Of a stretch of 64,000 nt of DNA, positions 17,138 through 26,252 are shown one piece after another; within the stretch, counting starts at the first letter, position 1, and each line of letters begins with the position of its first letter. Source of the DNA: UBA6170 sp942491385 (lineage in GTDB: Bacteria > Chloroflexota > Anaerolineae > Anaerolineales > Anaerolineaceae); the NCBI GenBank assembly GCA_942491385.1, contig CALOAF010000005.1:124001-188000 (forward strand), in the 5' to 3' direction. The translations under genes were made by a program, and so were the position numbers. The notes below the pieces were generated by a model. That model did no database searches. It worked only from the letters and a program-made list of their open reading frames with translations, and had not been told where the DNA came from.

Positions 17138-18592
17138 TTATTCTCCTATCCTTACATGATCAAATCGACAAACCGGAACACCATGACCAAGTTGCATAAT
17201 CTGATTGGGTTGGCCTTTCCCACAGTTATCCACATACTGAACCTTCCAGGTAGATTGATCACCCACTGCTGAAAGAGAATTATAAAATTTTACTGTTTCG
17301 CCTTTGTATGTGGAATTCTTAACAACCTTGCTAACTTTGCCATCATCCACTAGCCAGCCGATATCACAGGAGAAGTGAAATTGCTCCCGGTTGGAACCAA
17401 TCGACCAGCTTTTATCGCCATCCAGGATGATACCTTTTTCGGTATTTCGGACAATGTCATCCAGGGTACCATCTTCACCAGGATCAATATTAATATTCGT
17501 CATTCTTTCAATCGGCACACGATAAAATGCAGTCGCACGATTGGCACCACTACTACCGTCAAAAATCTCGCGTTTGGCGCGTGCATTGGCCTCTTCGACC
17601 ATCTGACGACCGGTGATTGCCCCAACCAGGATGCCCTTATCGATCAATAGATTATCCTGGGCTGCTACACCATCATCATCATAACCAAAACTACCCGGGC
17701 TATTTACTAATGTGGCATCCGCTCGAGCTGTCAGTTTCTCGGATCCATATCTCAGTTTTCCGAAATCATCGAGGGTCACAAAAGAACCTCCAGCAAATGC
17801 CAGCTCATATCCTAATATACGATCAAGCTCCAACGCATGTCCAATCGTTTCGTGTGTCTGTAAGAACATGATGCCGGGTAATAAGATGACAGATCGATCC
17901 TCTTTTGGGCATGGATCAGCAACCAGCACCTGATTTAATTCACGGACGATTCGCTCTGCATTTTCATTAAAAACCTGCATATCCAGTGTTTCCCAGCCAC
18001 GAGTATCACCCATTCGATCGGGTAAATATTTGCGGCTATGTGATTCTCCCTCGGAATCCACCCCCATCACCTGAATAGAAGGAAATGCTTCGATAATATT
18101 TTTTTCAATTTCGCTTCCTTCAGAATCAAGGAAAACGATTTGTTTGCGCACAAACATCATATCACTAACCCGTTGAACGACACCGGATTGATTGAGTTTT
18201 TCATCCATGCTACGCAAGAAATCAATCTTTTCGGCCAATGATACGCCAAAAGGATCAATTCGATTCGGGCTGGAGAAGGATGCATGAATGGCATCTTTTT
18301 CAGCCAGACGTACAGGAAATGTCACCCGTTCAGCTGCAACCCTGGCATTATCAAATGCTGTATCAAAAAGGGTACCAAGGTTACTGACATCCGATGATGC
18401 TGAAAAGCCCCAGGCATTTTTATACAGAACCCGGACACCCAGTCCACTCTCACGTGATGATGTTGTTTCTTTAAGATTGCCGTTCCACATCATCAAATAA
18501 TTGGCTTCTTCCACAGGATACCAACGCGCATCCACGTAGGTAGCGCCTGCTGCTTTCAGCCGGTCAATATGTGCTTTCAATTGTTTTTGCAT
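17138..18592 (-). CDS. tldD: TldD family metalloprotease, catalytic subunit
   Basis: A 484-residue protein starting at ATG 18592, chosen because GGAG sits 9 bases upstream and MQKQLKAHIDRLKAAGATYVD is the expected N-terminus; an upstream start at 18700 adds 36 unrelated residues. The zinc site HETIGH-ALE (HExxxH type, with a downstream Glu) is intact. ITGRQMVEEANARAKREIFDG and the Cys-containing VDNCGKGQPNQIM segment follow. It degrades small or unfolded peptides in the cytoplasm together with TldE, encoded immediately downstream. First gene of the two-gene operon. Confidence 0.92.
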   Translation of the reverse strand: MQKQLKAHIDRLKAAGATYVDARWYPVEEANYLMMWNGNLKETTSSRESGLGVRVLYKNAWGFSASSDVSNLGTLFDTAFDNARVAAERVTFPVRLAEKDAIHASFSSPNRIDPFGVSLAEKIDFLRSMDEKLNQSGVVQRVSDMMFVRKQIVFLDSEGSEIEKNIIEAFPSIQVMGVDSEGESHSRKYLPDRMGDTRGWETLDMQVFNENAERIVRELNQVLVADPCPKEDRSVILLPGIMFLQTHETIGHALELDRILGYELAFAGGSFVTLDDFGKLRYGSEKLTARADATLVNSPGSFGYDDDGVAAQDNLLIDKGILVGAITGRQMVEEANARAKREIFDGSSGANRATAFYRVPIERMTNINIDPGEDGTLDDIVRNTEKGIILDGDKSWSIGSNREQFHFSCDIGWLVDDGKVSKVVKNSTYKGETVKFYNSLSAVGDQSTWKVQYVDNCGKGQPNQIMQLGHGVPVCRFDHVRIGE

Positions 18593-18661
18593 AGAGAATT
18601 CTCCTTGATGGAATTGGAAATAAAATCCACTTTTTAGTGTAAATCGAATAGAAAAAACGTG

Positions 18662-18696
18662 CAAGTGATTGGTGCTATGAAGATACCAATCACTTG
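18662..18696. terminator. Intrinsic terminator
   Basis: Perfect 12-base arms (18662-18673 and 18685-18696) with an 11-base loop. On the minus strand it is followed by GCACG and a run of six T, ending transcription from the zinc-ribbon gene before TldD. The plus-strand side also has a T run. Confidence 0.85.
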
Positions 18697-18744
18697 TCAT
18701 TTTTCACCAAATTACCAGGAGTAAATTAGACCAAGAATTTTTTA

Positions 18745-19503
18745 TTACCCGACTTTAGTTCCACATTCTGGACAGAACTTGGCTCCTTTTGTTTCTGTTC
18801 CACATTTTGGACAATGTGTAAGCTTCAGTGCAACTTCTACTGCTGTCCCACAATTTGGACAGAACTTTGCACCATGAGTCTCCTGACCACATTGAGGACA
18901 TTTTTGTATCGCTGGTTGAATCATTTGTGCACCGCATTCAGGGCAAAATTTTGTACCTTGTGCTGCCAAAACACCATCATTTGGGCAACGAGCGGCCTGA
19001 CTGGCTGCATTCTGAGCAGTTTTGGCAGCCTGTTGAACATTTTTAACCACATCACCCAGACCAAAGGCACTTGCAAACCCCTTTAGAGTTGCCCCAGCTT
19101 GTTCACCACGCGCTTCAGAAATTTCATTCGTTCTGGGGCTATCTTCCCGGCAAAATCCAGTTTGGGTATCAAAGTCCGAAAGACAAACAACTCGTAAACA
19201 GGTAGGGCATTCCCGAAAGTTGACCTGAACTTGCTGCCAGGCTTTTTCAACTTGAGCTGGTGTCATATTCATGCTATACCGTGGATCTTCCCCAACAACT
19301 GTATTGGCAACCGTATTACCAAACAGGGGAACTTTTCTTAATAGTCCGCTGGCAACCTGTTTGCCCAGATCCTTGGTAACCGTTCCAGCGACATCCGGTG
19401 TGCTGCGATACTCCCTTCCACAAGTTTCACAATAAAAAACACAATAGGGACCAATTCCATCATTACGAATATCATAATTTGGCATTCTCGTAAAATCAGA
19501 CAT
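18745..19503 (-). CDS. Zinc-ribbon protein
   Basis: A 252-residue soluble protein. The N-terminal part has a Cys cluster CETCGREYRS and later ECPTCLRVVCLSDF, which could bind one zinc. The C-terminal third carries three consecutive double zinc ribbons (CPND...FCPECG, CPQCG...FCPNCG, CPKCG...FCPECG) spaced by about 25-30 residues. A short hydrophobic/amphipathic stretch (about 45-65) and an Ala/Gln-rich helix (about 140-170) lie between. Such ribbons bind DNA, RNA or proteins, or serve as zinc-dependent assembly modules. Strong AAGGAG site. Flanking genes are unrelated, so the function is unknown. Confidence 0.85.
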   Translation of the reverse strand: MSDFTRMPNYDIRNDGIGPYCVFYCETCGREYRSTPDVAGTVTKDLGKQVASGLLRKVPLFGNTVANTVVGEDPRYSMNMTPAQVEKAWQQVQVNFRECPTCLRVVCLSDFDTQTGFCREDSPRTNEISEARGEQAGATLKGFASAFGLGDVVKNVQQAAKTAQNAASQAARCPNDGVLAAQGTKFCPECGAQMIQPAIQKCPQCGQETHGAKFCPNCGTAVEVALKLTHCPKCGTETKGAKFCPECGTKVG

Positions 19504-19645
19504 TTTTGCTCCTTACAAGGAAATAAAAATTATAATTTTCAGACAAAGAATATTATAGAACCAATCGAAAAATCAAGTAAAAAATAGGTGATCCAATTTG
19601 GGAGTTTTTTAGTCTGCTCAATTTTTTGGATATTCGTAAGAAAAA

Positions 19646-20323
19646 TCATTTTTTAGAACGTTTTGAAATTATCCAGCGCTTGATAGGCGGTATTCGCATC
19701 AATAACAGGATGAAAACGATTGAGCCCATTATGATTGGACGCACGGTGTCCCCACTTAATGTTGCAATTGACCCTTTTACCGCCCAGACATAATGTAAAA
19801 TTACCAACACCCCGACCAGATAAACGGTTTTATGCAAGCCTTTCCATCTTTTCCCCATCAATTTCATCCAAAACTTGAATGATGTGATTGCCAACAATAA
19901 TAATAAAAGACCTGCCAGAGAACCGACAATAATGAATGGCTTTTGAGTTGTCAGACCTATGATTTCACCTAAATCAAATCCATAGTCAACTGCTGCAAAA
20001 ACAATAAAATGCAAGGCAAAATAGAAAAAAGCATACAAACCTAAAGCCCGGCGATGTTTTCCAATCTTTTTCCAACCTGTAAGGGTAATCACGGGAGTAA
20101 CTGCCAGTGCAAGAATCAGTAAATTCAACGCTGCCCTACCCAAAAATTGTTCCACAAACTGGATGGGATTGACAGTCAATTGATTCTCGAATGCCTTATA
20201 TGCGAGTTCGATAAGAGGAAATAAACTTACCGCGTGAATTCCAAGTTTCAGCCAGTTAAATGAAGATTTAGAATTTACTTTGTTTTTGATTTTCGGCTTT
20301 GTTTTTTGTTTGATTGATTCCAT
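19646..20323 (-). CDS. MsrQ-like heme-binding membrane protein (ferric reductase-like domain)
   Basis: A 225-residue protein with six membrane helices of the ferric-reductase-like (YedZ/MsrQ) family: GRAALNLLILALAVTPV near residue 64, ALHFIVFAAVDYG, and LHKTVYLVGVLVILHYVW with the family's His ligands for b-type heme. MsrQ passes electrons to the periplasmic methionine-sulfoxide reductase MsrP. No msrP lies next to it; instead a TlpA-like thioredoxin lipoprotein is encoded 33 bp upstream on the same strand. A role in feeding electrons to an extracytoplasmic redox partner is inferred. The N-terminal Lys-rich 20 residues are cytoplasmic. Confidence 0.8.
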   Translation of the reverse strand: MESIKQKTKPKIKNKVNSKSSFNWLKLGIHAVSLFPLIELAYKAFENQLTVNPIQFVEQFLGRAALNLLILALAVTPVITLTGWKKIGKHRRALGLYAFFYFALHFIVFAAVDYGFDLGEIIGLTTQKPFIIVGSLAGLLLLLLAITSFKFWMKLMGKRWKGLHKTVYLVGVLVILHYVWAVKGSIATLSGDTVRPIIMGSIVFILLLMRIPPIKRWIISKRSKK

Positions 20324-20356
20324 TCAGGCCTAACTCCGTGTTTATATTTTATGCCA

Positions 20357-20896
20357 TTATTCTTCCAGCAGGCTGCGAATTGCTGATTCAGTTTCTTCAT
20401 ATCGCCCCTCACCAATATGTCTATATCGCAAATGACCTTTTTTATCAATCAGATAAATGGTTGGCCAAAAATGAGTATCATAAGCTTTCCAGGTTTCACC
20501 CAGGTTATCAGCTGTAACAGCATACGGAATATTGAGTTCGTCAACTGCTTCTTTCAGGTTTTCTATATCAGATTCATATTCAAATTCCGGGTAATGATTT
20601 CCAATGATGATCAGACCTTCCGATGAGTACTTTTCGTGCCAGGCAATTAAGGAAGGAATAGTATTCTTACAATTAATACAACCAAATGTCCACATTTCAA
20701 TCAAGACGACTTGACCACGCAAATCAGCCAATCGTAGTGGCGAAGCGGAATTCAACCAGATTTCGTTGGTTAATTCAGGCGCGTTGCCCAGATCCGGCAA
20801 TGGAACATTGGTTGGTTCCAGCTCTGAAACCTGCTGAGGGAAACATCCGCTCATGATCCATGCACTAACAAATACCAGTAAGAATAAAAAGCGCAT
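20357..20896 (-). CDS. Thioredoxin-like (TlpA/redoxin) lipoprotein
   Basis: A 179-residue lipoprotein with a lipobox ending at Cys18 (IMSGC). The redoxin/thioredoxin fold has the active site FGCINCKNT (Cys73, Cys76) and a cis-Pro region FWPTIYLID. It would act as an extracytoplasmic thiol-disulfide oxidoreductase. GGAGGTAGG ribosome site. It lies upstream of the MsrQ-like gene and downstream of the histidine kinase gene on the same strand, with 72 bp between. A second TlpA-like lipoprotein is encoded at 23029 on the other strand together with a CcdA-type transporter that could supply its electrons. Confidence 0.88.
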   Translation of the reverse strand: MRFLFLLVFVSAWIMSGCFPQQVSELEPTNVPLPDLGNAPELTNEIWLNSASPLRLADLRGQVVLIEMWTFGCINCKNTIPSLIAWHEKYSSEGLIIIGNHYPEFEYESDIENLKEAVDELNIPYAVTADNLGETWKAYDTHFWPTIYLIDKKGHLRYRHIGEGRYEETESAIRSLLEE

Positions 20897-20968
20897 CCTA
20901 CCTCCAATTTCTATTTTAATTCTAATCAGTTGATATTACGAATGTCTTACAGGCTGATGAAAGAATTA

Positions 20969-22228
20969 TTAACGCTTTGCAAGCTTAATTGTAAAGACCG
21001 TCTCCTGCCCAGGTTTGCTCTCTACCTGAATATCTCCATGATGAGCATCTACAATGCCTTTCGCAATGGCTAACCCTAATCCAGAACCTCCGGCGGTTCG
21101 GGTTCTGGATTTTTCCCCCCTGAAAAAACGCTCAAACACATGGGGTAAATCATCTGGTAATATTCCTTCACCGGTATCGCGAACTGAAATGTTGACCCTA
21201 TCCCCAGTGCTGTTTGCACACAATGAAACGCTTCCCCCCATTGGTGTATGCCTGATTGCATTGCTCACCAGGTTATTTATGGCTCTACCTAACCATAAAA
21301 CATCAATATTTATTGGATCCACATCTTTCCCCGCTGAACCAGTCAGCAGGATTCCTTTTTGATTGGCGACGCCCGAAAAACTCTCCAAAGTGTCAGATAT
21401 AAGGTCCGAAAGAGAGGCTGGTTCAAGGATCAGAGGAATCCCGCCTGCATCCAATTGGGAGATCTGAAACAAATCATCAATTAACAAAGCTAGGGAATCC
21501 ACATGCATTTTCGTTTGTTTCAGATAATCGGACATTATTTCAGGATCGGTTATTAAGCCATCTGATAATGCTTCTACTAAAAGTCGCACAGAGGATAAGG
21601 GTGTGCGCAAATCATGTCCTGCCCAGGCTACCAGATCACGCCGCAGGGATTCTAATTCCTTTTGTTTTTGATCGGCGGTTTGGATCTTTTCAGCCATTTG
21701 ATTGAAAGATTGAGCCAGAACTGCGATTTCATCATTTCCTGGTATTTCAACGCGTGACGATAAATTGCCACCCTCAATGGATTTGGCAGCACTTTCAAGT
21801 ATTTTTATCCGGGCAATCAATGTACTGGTGAAAAAGCTACCCAAAACCACAGCAATACCACCTGCAAATAATAAAAGTACTGTCGCCAGTAATAAATCAT
21901 GCTCGCTGGCAAACATTAAACGGGCGGTCAACCATACATTTAAAAAGGTTAATAAGCTGGCAAGAATATAGGTTCCTAAAAGCACCCAGCGCAATGATGG
22001 GGCTCTTTCTATCCAATTTAAGCGATAGGCACCATAACCAATACCGATCGAGATAATGGCTGTAAAGGAAAGAAATTGGGCCATATGTTCCAGATCCCCC
22101 ATAGGAGGGCTCATCAACCAATAAAAGATTAGCAGGGAAAGGACCACCACAATGATGATGCCCCCAGCAAAGATAATCGGTCGGGATTTATTTTGGCGCT
22201 GAGATTTAAGGTTCAAATTTATATCCAA
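20969..22228 (-). CDS. Sensor histidine kinase
   Basis: A 419-residue membrane kinase: four or five N-terminal helices without a large external domain, HAMP (about 135-188), HisKA with phospho-acceptor His205 in AGHDLRTPLSS, and HATPase (NLVSNAIRHTP, RDTGEGILPDDLPHVFERFF, GGSGLGLAIAKGIVDAHHG). Its start overlaps the end of the response-regulator gene by 23 bp, so the two are coupled. The small sensing region suggests it senses something within or near the membrane, such as redox state or envelope stress. The divergent redox lipoprotein and CcdA genes are plausible targets (inference). Confidence 0.93.
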   Translation of the reverse strand: MDINLNLKSQRQNKSRPIIFAGGIIIVVVLSLLIFYWLMSPPMGDLEHMAQFLSFTAIISIGIGYGAYRLNWIERAPSLRWVLLGTYILASLLTFLNVWLTARLMFASEHDLLLATVLLLFAGGIAVVLGSFFTSTLIARIKILESAAKSIEGGNLSSRVEIPGNDEIAVLAQSFNQMAEKIQTADQKQKELESLRRDLVAWAGHDLRTPLSSVRLLVEALSDGLITDPEIMSDYLKQTKMHVDSLALLIDDLFQISQLDAGGIPLILEPASLSDLISDTLESFSGVANQKGILLTGSAGKDVDPINIDVLWLGRAINNLVSNAIRHTPMGGSVSLCANSTGDRVNISVRDTGEGILPDDLPHVFERFFRGEKSRTRTAGGSGLGLAIAKGIVDAHHGDIQVESKPGQETVFTIKLAKR

Positions 22229-22889
22229 TCCCCCAAACTGTCACGATCGTTTCCGGCGATGTTGGGTCTTTCTCAATTTTTTCTCGTAATCGTCGTATGT
22301 GAACGGTGACCGTACCTGGATCAATATAATGAGAAAACCCCCAAATATTCTCCAACAATTGGTCCCGGGTGAAAACCTGGCGGGGATGCTGAGCCATGAA
22401 GAATAACAAGTCAAATTCTTTGGCCGTCAAAGTAATCGCTTGTCCGTTTATCGTAACATCTCGTGTTTGTGGATTAATGAATAGGTCATTAAAAACCAAC
22501 GCTCCTTCGTCCGTGTTTTCCGCAGTTGACCCTGCCCGGCGTAAAACAGCTCTGACACGACTCACTAATTCCTGCGGGCTGAAGGGTTTGACGACATAAT
22601 CATCGGCACCTAATTCCAAACCTGCGATGCGGTCACTTTCTTCCCGGCGTGAAGTTAATAGAATGATCGGGACATCTGATTGATCTCGTAATTTTCTGGT
22701 GAGAGTAAATCCATCCATACCTGGCAACATCACATCCAGAATAATTAAGTCTGGCAATCGATCGGTTAATTCATTTAATGCTGATAACCCGTCTGAAAAA
22801 CTGGACACTTCATATCCTGCTCTTCTTAGATACAGACTCACTACCTCACTGATACTTGGTTCATCTTCTACAATTACTATCTTTGTCAT
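22206..22889 (-). CDS. OmpR/PhoB family response regulator
   Basis: A 227-residue regulator with a receiver domain (acidic pocket VEDE, phospho-acceptor Asp52 in LILDVMLPG, Lys in YVVKPFSP) and a C-terminal winged helix (LTAKEFDLLFFMAQHP, TVTVHIRRLREKIE, GIGYKFEP). AAAGAG precedes the ATG. It is the first gene of the two-component operon and diverges from the redox lipoprotein gene at 23029 across 139 bp, where it may bind; I could not pick out a convincing direct-repeat site there. Confidence 0.94.
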   Translation of the reverse strand: MTKIVIVEDEPSISEVVSLYLRRAGYEVSSFSDGLSALNELTDRLPDLIILDVMLPGMDGFTLTRKLRDQSDVPIILLTSRREESDRIAGLELGADDYVVKPFSPQELVSRVRAVLRRAGSTAENTDEGALVFNDLFINPQTRDVTINGQAITLTAKEFDLLFFMAQHPRQVFTRDQLLENIWGFSHYIDPGTVTVHIRRLREKIEKDPTSPETIVTVWGIGYKFEP

Positions 22890-23028
22890 ATTGTTCTCTT
22901 TAGAATCATTTTACAACACTATTATTGCATAAATCTTACGCTTTCTTCATCAAATTGTAAGAATTGTTCACTATTTACGTAATATTTCAATTGTATGATG
23001 AAGAAAAACAATTTTTTAGGAGGCTCTA

Positions 23029-23718
23029 ATGATAAAGAAATTGGTAATCATCTTAATTTCAGCAACTTTTATTCTCTCTGCCTGTGCTCCGGCAGTAAAA
23101 ACACCAGCGGAAATGATGGAAAAACCTACGGATGCAATGACTGAGAAAGTTGAAGATGAAATGCTGGATGAATCTTCTCATGAGATAATGGATGAATCTT
23201 CTGATGAGATGATGGACAAATCCGATGATGAAATGATGGACAAATCCGATGATGAAATGATGTTGGAAACTGCCTGGTTTGGTACAACATTTACAGATGT
23301 CAGTAGCGGGGAAACATTCACGATTAACGACTTTAAAGGAAAGGTCGTTTTGATAGAAAACCTGGCAATGTGGTGTTCGAATTGTAAGAAACAACAAGAG
23401 CAGGTCAAAATCCTGCACGAATTAATCGGTATGAATGAAGATTTGGTGTCGATTGGTCTCGATATTGACACTAATGAAAATGCTGCTGACTTGAAAGCAT
23501 ATATTGAAAATAATGGTTTTGATTGGATTTATACAGTTGCTACAGAAGAAGTAACCCGTGAAATTGCCAATTTATACGGTGCGCAATTCCTAAACCCACC
23601 CTCTACCCCCATTTTAATTGTTGACCGAAATGGCCAGGCACACCCTATGCCTTTTGGTATCAAGAGTGCTGAGGATCTGAAAGATTTTATAAATCCATTT
23701 TTATCTGAGAATATGTAA
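23029..23718 (+). CDS. TlpA-like thioredoxin lipoprotein with Met/Asp-rich repeat linker
   Basis: A 229-residue lipoprotein: lipobox ending at Cys19 (ILSAC), then about 55 residues made of imperfect D-E-M-M-D-K-S type repeats (residues 25-80), then a thioredoxin fold with MWCSNCKKQ (Cys116, Cys119) and a cis-Pro loop (PSTPILIVD). It is an extracytoplasmic thiol-disulfide enzyme. The linker contains over a dozen Met residues among Asp and Glu, which could bind copper or serve as an oxidisable Met tether; this is inference. The DNA contains a 24-bp tandem repeat around 23215-23262. AGGAGG ribosome site. A hairpin and then the CcdA gene follow. Confidence 0.88.
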   Translation: MIKKLVIILISATFILSACAPAVKTPAEMMEKPTDAMTEKVEDEMLDESSHEIMDESSDEMMDKSDDEMMDKSDDEMMLETAWFGTTFTDVSSGETFTINDFKGKVVLIENLAMWCSNCKKQQEQVKILHELIGMNEDLVSIGLDIDTNENAADLKAYIENNGFDWIYTVATEEVTREIANLYGAQFLNPPSTPILIVDRNGQAHPMPFGIKSAEDLKDFINPFLSENM

Positions 23719-23729
23719 TTCAATAAAAA

Positions 23730-23763
23730 TCACAACCGCTGGGAATAATCTCAGCGGTTGTGA
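23730..23763. terminator. Intergenic hairpin, possible attenuator
   Basis: Perfect 12-base arms (23730-23741 and 23752-23763) around a 10-base loop, lying between the lipoprotein gene and the CcdA gene. There is no T tract after it, so it probably lowers read-through or protects the upstream mRNA end rather than acting as a full terminator. Confidence 0.6.
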
Positions 23764-23779
23764 ACACTGAAAGGAAACA

Positions 23780-24451
23780 ATGGAAGCAATTCTTACATCC
23801 ATAGGATTAGGTCTGCTGGCAAGTGCCAGTCCATGTATTATTCCACTCTATCCAGGTTATCTCGCGTATCTGAGCGGCGCAAGTTCGGATCGTCTGCGAA
23901 AAGGCCGGCACTTTTTAGGTTTTTTTGTTCTGGCTGGGGTATTGACGATGATGCTGATACTGGGTCTACTGATCGCTTTGCTATCCATCTCAGTTGGTCG
24001 GGCATTGTCAGTGATTATTCCAATCGCCGACTTGTTATTAATCACCTTAGGCATTTTGCTCTTATTGGATAAGAATCCTTTTAAAGCGCTCCCTCAAATC
24101 AAGATTCCAGTCATGCAAAATCCCTATTTTAATGCCTTTGTTTATGGCTTATTATATGGCCCGATTGCCTTACCCTGTTCAGGACCGTTAGTGGTTGGCA
24201 TCTTTGCAATCTCCCTTACTTCAGCCGAGGCTATCAGCAGGCTGAGTGTTTTTCTTTGGTTTGGGTTAGGATTTGGCTTGCCGCTTCTAGCTTTGTCATT
24301 AATTTCTGGTGTATTGCAAAGAACGATTACACGCTGGCTGGCGACCCATTCAAGATTGATTAATGTGATTGGTGGGGTATTATTAATTGGGATTGGGATT
24401 TATGATTTCATTGTGAACCTGGAGTTGATAAAATTGGTACTTGGGTTCTAA
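23780..24451 (+). CDS. CcdA-type thiol-disulfide electron transporter
   Basis: A 223-residue membrane protein with six helices of the CcdA/DsbD-beta family. The two redox Cys sit in the conserved Pro contexts SPCIIPLYPGY (Cys19) and LPCSGPLVVG (Cys133). Such proteins carry reducing equivalents from cytoplasmic thioredoxin across the membrane to lipoprotein thioredoxins. The TlpA-like lipoprotein 61 bp upstream is the natural partner, and the other TlpA-like lipoprotein at 20357 may be another. AAAGGAA site. Confidence 0.92.
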   Translation: MEAILTSIGLGLLASASPCIIPLYPGYLAYLSGASSDRLRKGRHFLGFFVLAGVLTMMLILGLLIALLSISVGRALSVIIPIADLLLITLGILLLLDKNPFKALPQIKIPVMQNPYFNAFVYGLLYGPIALPCSGPLVVGIFAISLTSAEAISRLSVFLWFGLGFGLPLLALSLISGVLQRTITRWLATHSRLINVIGGVLLIGIGIYDFIVNLELIKLVLGF

Positions 24452-24499
24452 TTCAAATACCCAGGAATACGTCAACAAAATTAAGGATGTTAACCAGGC

Positions 24500-25498
24500 A
24501 TGGAACAAAGAATTAAAGACAGATTTTCGAACGCAATATTAGTGGAAGCAATGCTGCGATTTGGAATTCATAAGGACCAGATCAAAATCCTCGACAGCTT
24601 CGAAAGCTTTATCTATGAATATTCAAATGATTCGGGATCCTATATTCTGCGCATATCCCACTCCATACGCCGGGACGAAACGTTAATTCATGCTGAAGTT
24701 GATTGGATTAATTATCTTACTGAGCATGGCGTTTCCGTCTCCAGAGCAATCCTCTCTCAAAATGGCAGCCTGGTTGAAGCGATTGATGATGAAAAAGGTG
24801 GCGATTTCCTGGCTACCGCGTTTGAAAAAGCACAAGGAGAACCACCGTGGGATCGATGGACTCCTGTTCTTTATGAAAGTTACGGTGAATTAATCGGTAA
24901 AATGCATGCCCTCACCAAGCAATATCAACCCTTTCTTCCGAACAGAAAACGTCCTGAATGGGATGATCCAATTTTCGATTTTGTGGGACAATTTTTACCA
25001 GAAAGTGAATTCTTAGCACACGAAAAATACAGGGCTATTTGCGCGCATTTAAAAAATCTGCCAAAGAACAGCGATTCTTATGGATTAATCCATCAGGATG
25101 CGCATGGTGGCAACTTATTTATTGATGAGAAAGGTCTGATCACCTTATTTGATTTTGATGATTGTTGCTATAGCTGGTTTATCAATGATATTGCCATTGT
25201 TTTGTTTTATATTGTGACCAGTGCGAAAGATCAGGAGGCATTTACGAAGGAATTCATGCTTCAGTTTTTGCATGGGTACATTCGGCATTGTTCATTGGAT
25301 CTTGATTTGCTCAAAGAAATTCCCAATTTCCTTAAAATGCGCGAGATTGAGTTATATGCAGTCATTCAAAGGGATTTTGACCTGAACAATATTGAAGACA
25401 GCTGGGCAAAGCGATTCATGCTTAATCGAAAAATCAATATCGAAAATGATATTCCATTCATTGATTTGGATTTTAATTCGCTGAAATCATTGCTATAG
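24500..25498 (+). CDS. Aminoglycoside phosphotransferase-like (APH) kinase
   Basis: A 332-residue soluble protein of the APH/choline kinase fold. The catalytic loop is GLIHQDAHGGNLFID (HxDxxxxN) and the metal site is LFDFDDCCYSW. Natural substrates of this diverse group include sugars, amino acids and antibiotics; nothing in the sequence identifies this one. The N-terminal 25 residues resemble relatives that begin with a short helix before the nucleotide-binding strand. It follows CcdA by 48 bp but is functionally unrelated as far as can be seen. No reason to call it a resistance gene. Confidence 0.85.
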   Translation: MEQRIKDRFSNAILVEAMLRFGIHKDQIKILDSFESFIYEYSNDSGSYILRISHSIRRDETLIHAEVDWINYLTEHGVSVSRAILSQNGSLVEAIDDEKGGDFLATAFEKAQGEPPWDRWTPVLYESYGELIGKMHALTKQYQPFLPNRKRPEWDDPIFDFVGQFLPESEFLAHEKYRAICAHLKNLPKNSDSYGLIHQDAHGGNLFIDEKGLITLFDFDDCCYSWFINDIAIVLFYIVTSAKDQEAFTKEFMLQFLHGYIRHCSLDLDLLKEIPNFLKMREIELYAVIQRDFDLNNIEDSWAKRFMLNRKINIENDIPFIDLDFNSLKSLL

Positions 25499-25673
25499 TC
25501 CTTTTAATTTCGATCATAAAATGTGTAGAATAATAAGAGATGAGATAATCATTTGAACTCGATCTCCATCCATTACAGGTATGAAATCAATAAAATGAAT
25601 TATTCAATTTGCTCAAATAATTGTGTCTTAGATTAGCAATTATTCCTGATGTTTGTGTAGAAAGGAGAATATC

Positions 25674-26213
25674 ATGTCAAAATCGGTCTTGGTTGCCTAT
25701 GCCACGCGTTATGGATCTACCAAAGAGGTTGCAGAAAAAATTGGACAAATATTTATTCAAAGTGAATTTGATGTAGACGTACTTCCGTGCAAAAAAGTTG
25801 ACTCACTTGAAGGATATCAATTCATCATCATTGGGGCACCATATTATGTTGGGAGTATGTTAAAAGATGCGAAAAATTTCTTACTGAAGAATCAAGACAC
25901 TCTCTCCCGAAAATCGGTTGCATTCTTTGCCCTTGGTCCGATAGGTGATACTGAAAAGGAATTAACAGATACACAAAACCAATTGGAGAATGAACTCAAA
26001 CAATTTCCATGGTTTAAACCTATATCCACCGTAATGTTTGGTGGAAAATACGATCCTGTGAAATTGCGTTTTCTGGACAAATTTTTAACGCTACCCCGCT
26101 TCCCCCTCCATAATTTAGCAGCCAATGATGCCAGACATTGGGGTGATATAAAGGGTTGGGCGGAAAATTTATCTTCTAAAATATTGTCAGCTGAAAATCC
26201 TTCTGCTCATTGA
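25674..26213 (+). CDS. Flavodoxin domain protein (HemG-like)
   Basis: A 179-residue flavodoxin. FMN phosphate loop YATRYGSTKEVAEKIG (about 8-23), then IIIGAPYYVGSMLKDAKNFL and FALGPI. This pattern is that of menaquinone-dependent protoporphyrinogen IX dehydrogenase HemG and related stand-alone flavodoxins. ATG 25674 is chosen because AAAGGAG lies 7 bases before it, rather than an upstream codon at 25653. Its convergent neighbour encodes a uroporphyrinogen-decarboxylase-family protein, but that family is used here more likely for methyl transfer, so a heme pathway link is weak. Confidence 0.85.
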   Translation: MSKSVLVAYATRYGSTKEVAEKIGQIFIQSEFDVDVLPCKKVDSLEGYQFIIIGAPYYVGSMLKDAKNFLLKNQDTLSRKSVAFFALGPIGDTEKELTDTQNQLENELKQFPWFKPISTVMFGGKYDPVKLRFLDKFLTLPRFPLHNLAANDARHWGDIKGWAENLSSKILSAENPSAH

Positions 26214-26252
26214 TGTTGATCGTGAAGAAAATTGAGAAATTTTGATGAAGCG

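Noticed and set aside
18593..18700. N-terminal extension of TldD by 36 residues
   Set aside because: Added residues do not fit the family, and a good GGAG site marks the start at 18592.
24500..25498. Aminoglycoside resistance gene
   Set aside because: Only the general APH fold is supported; the substrate-binding part is not like known resistance enzymes and the context is metabolic.
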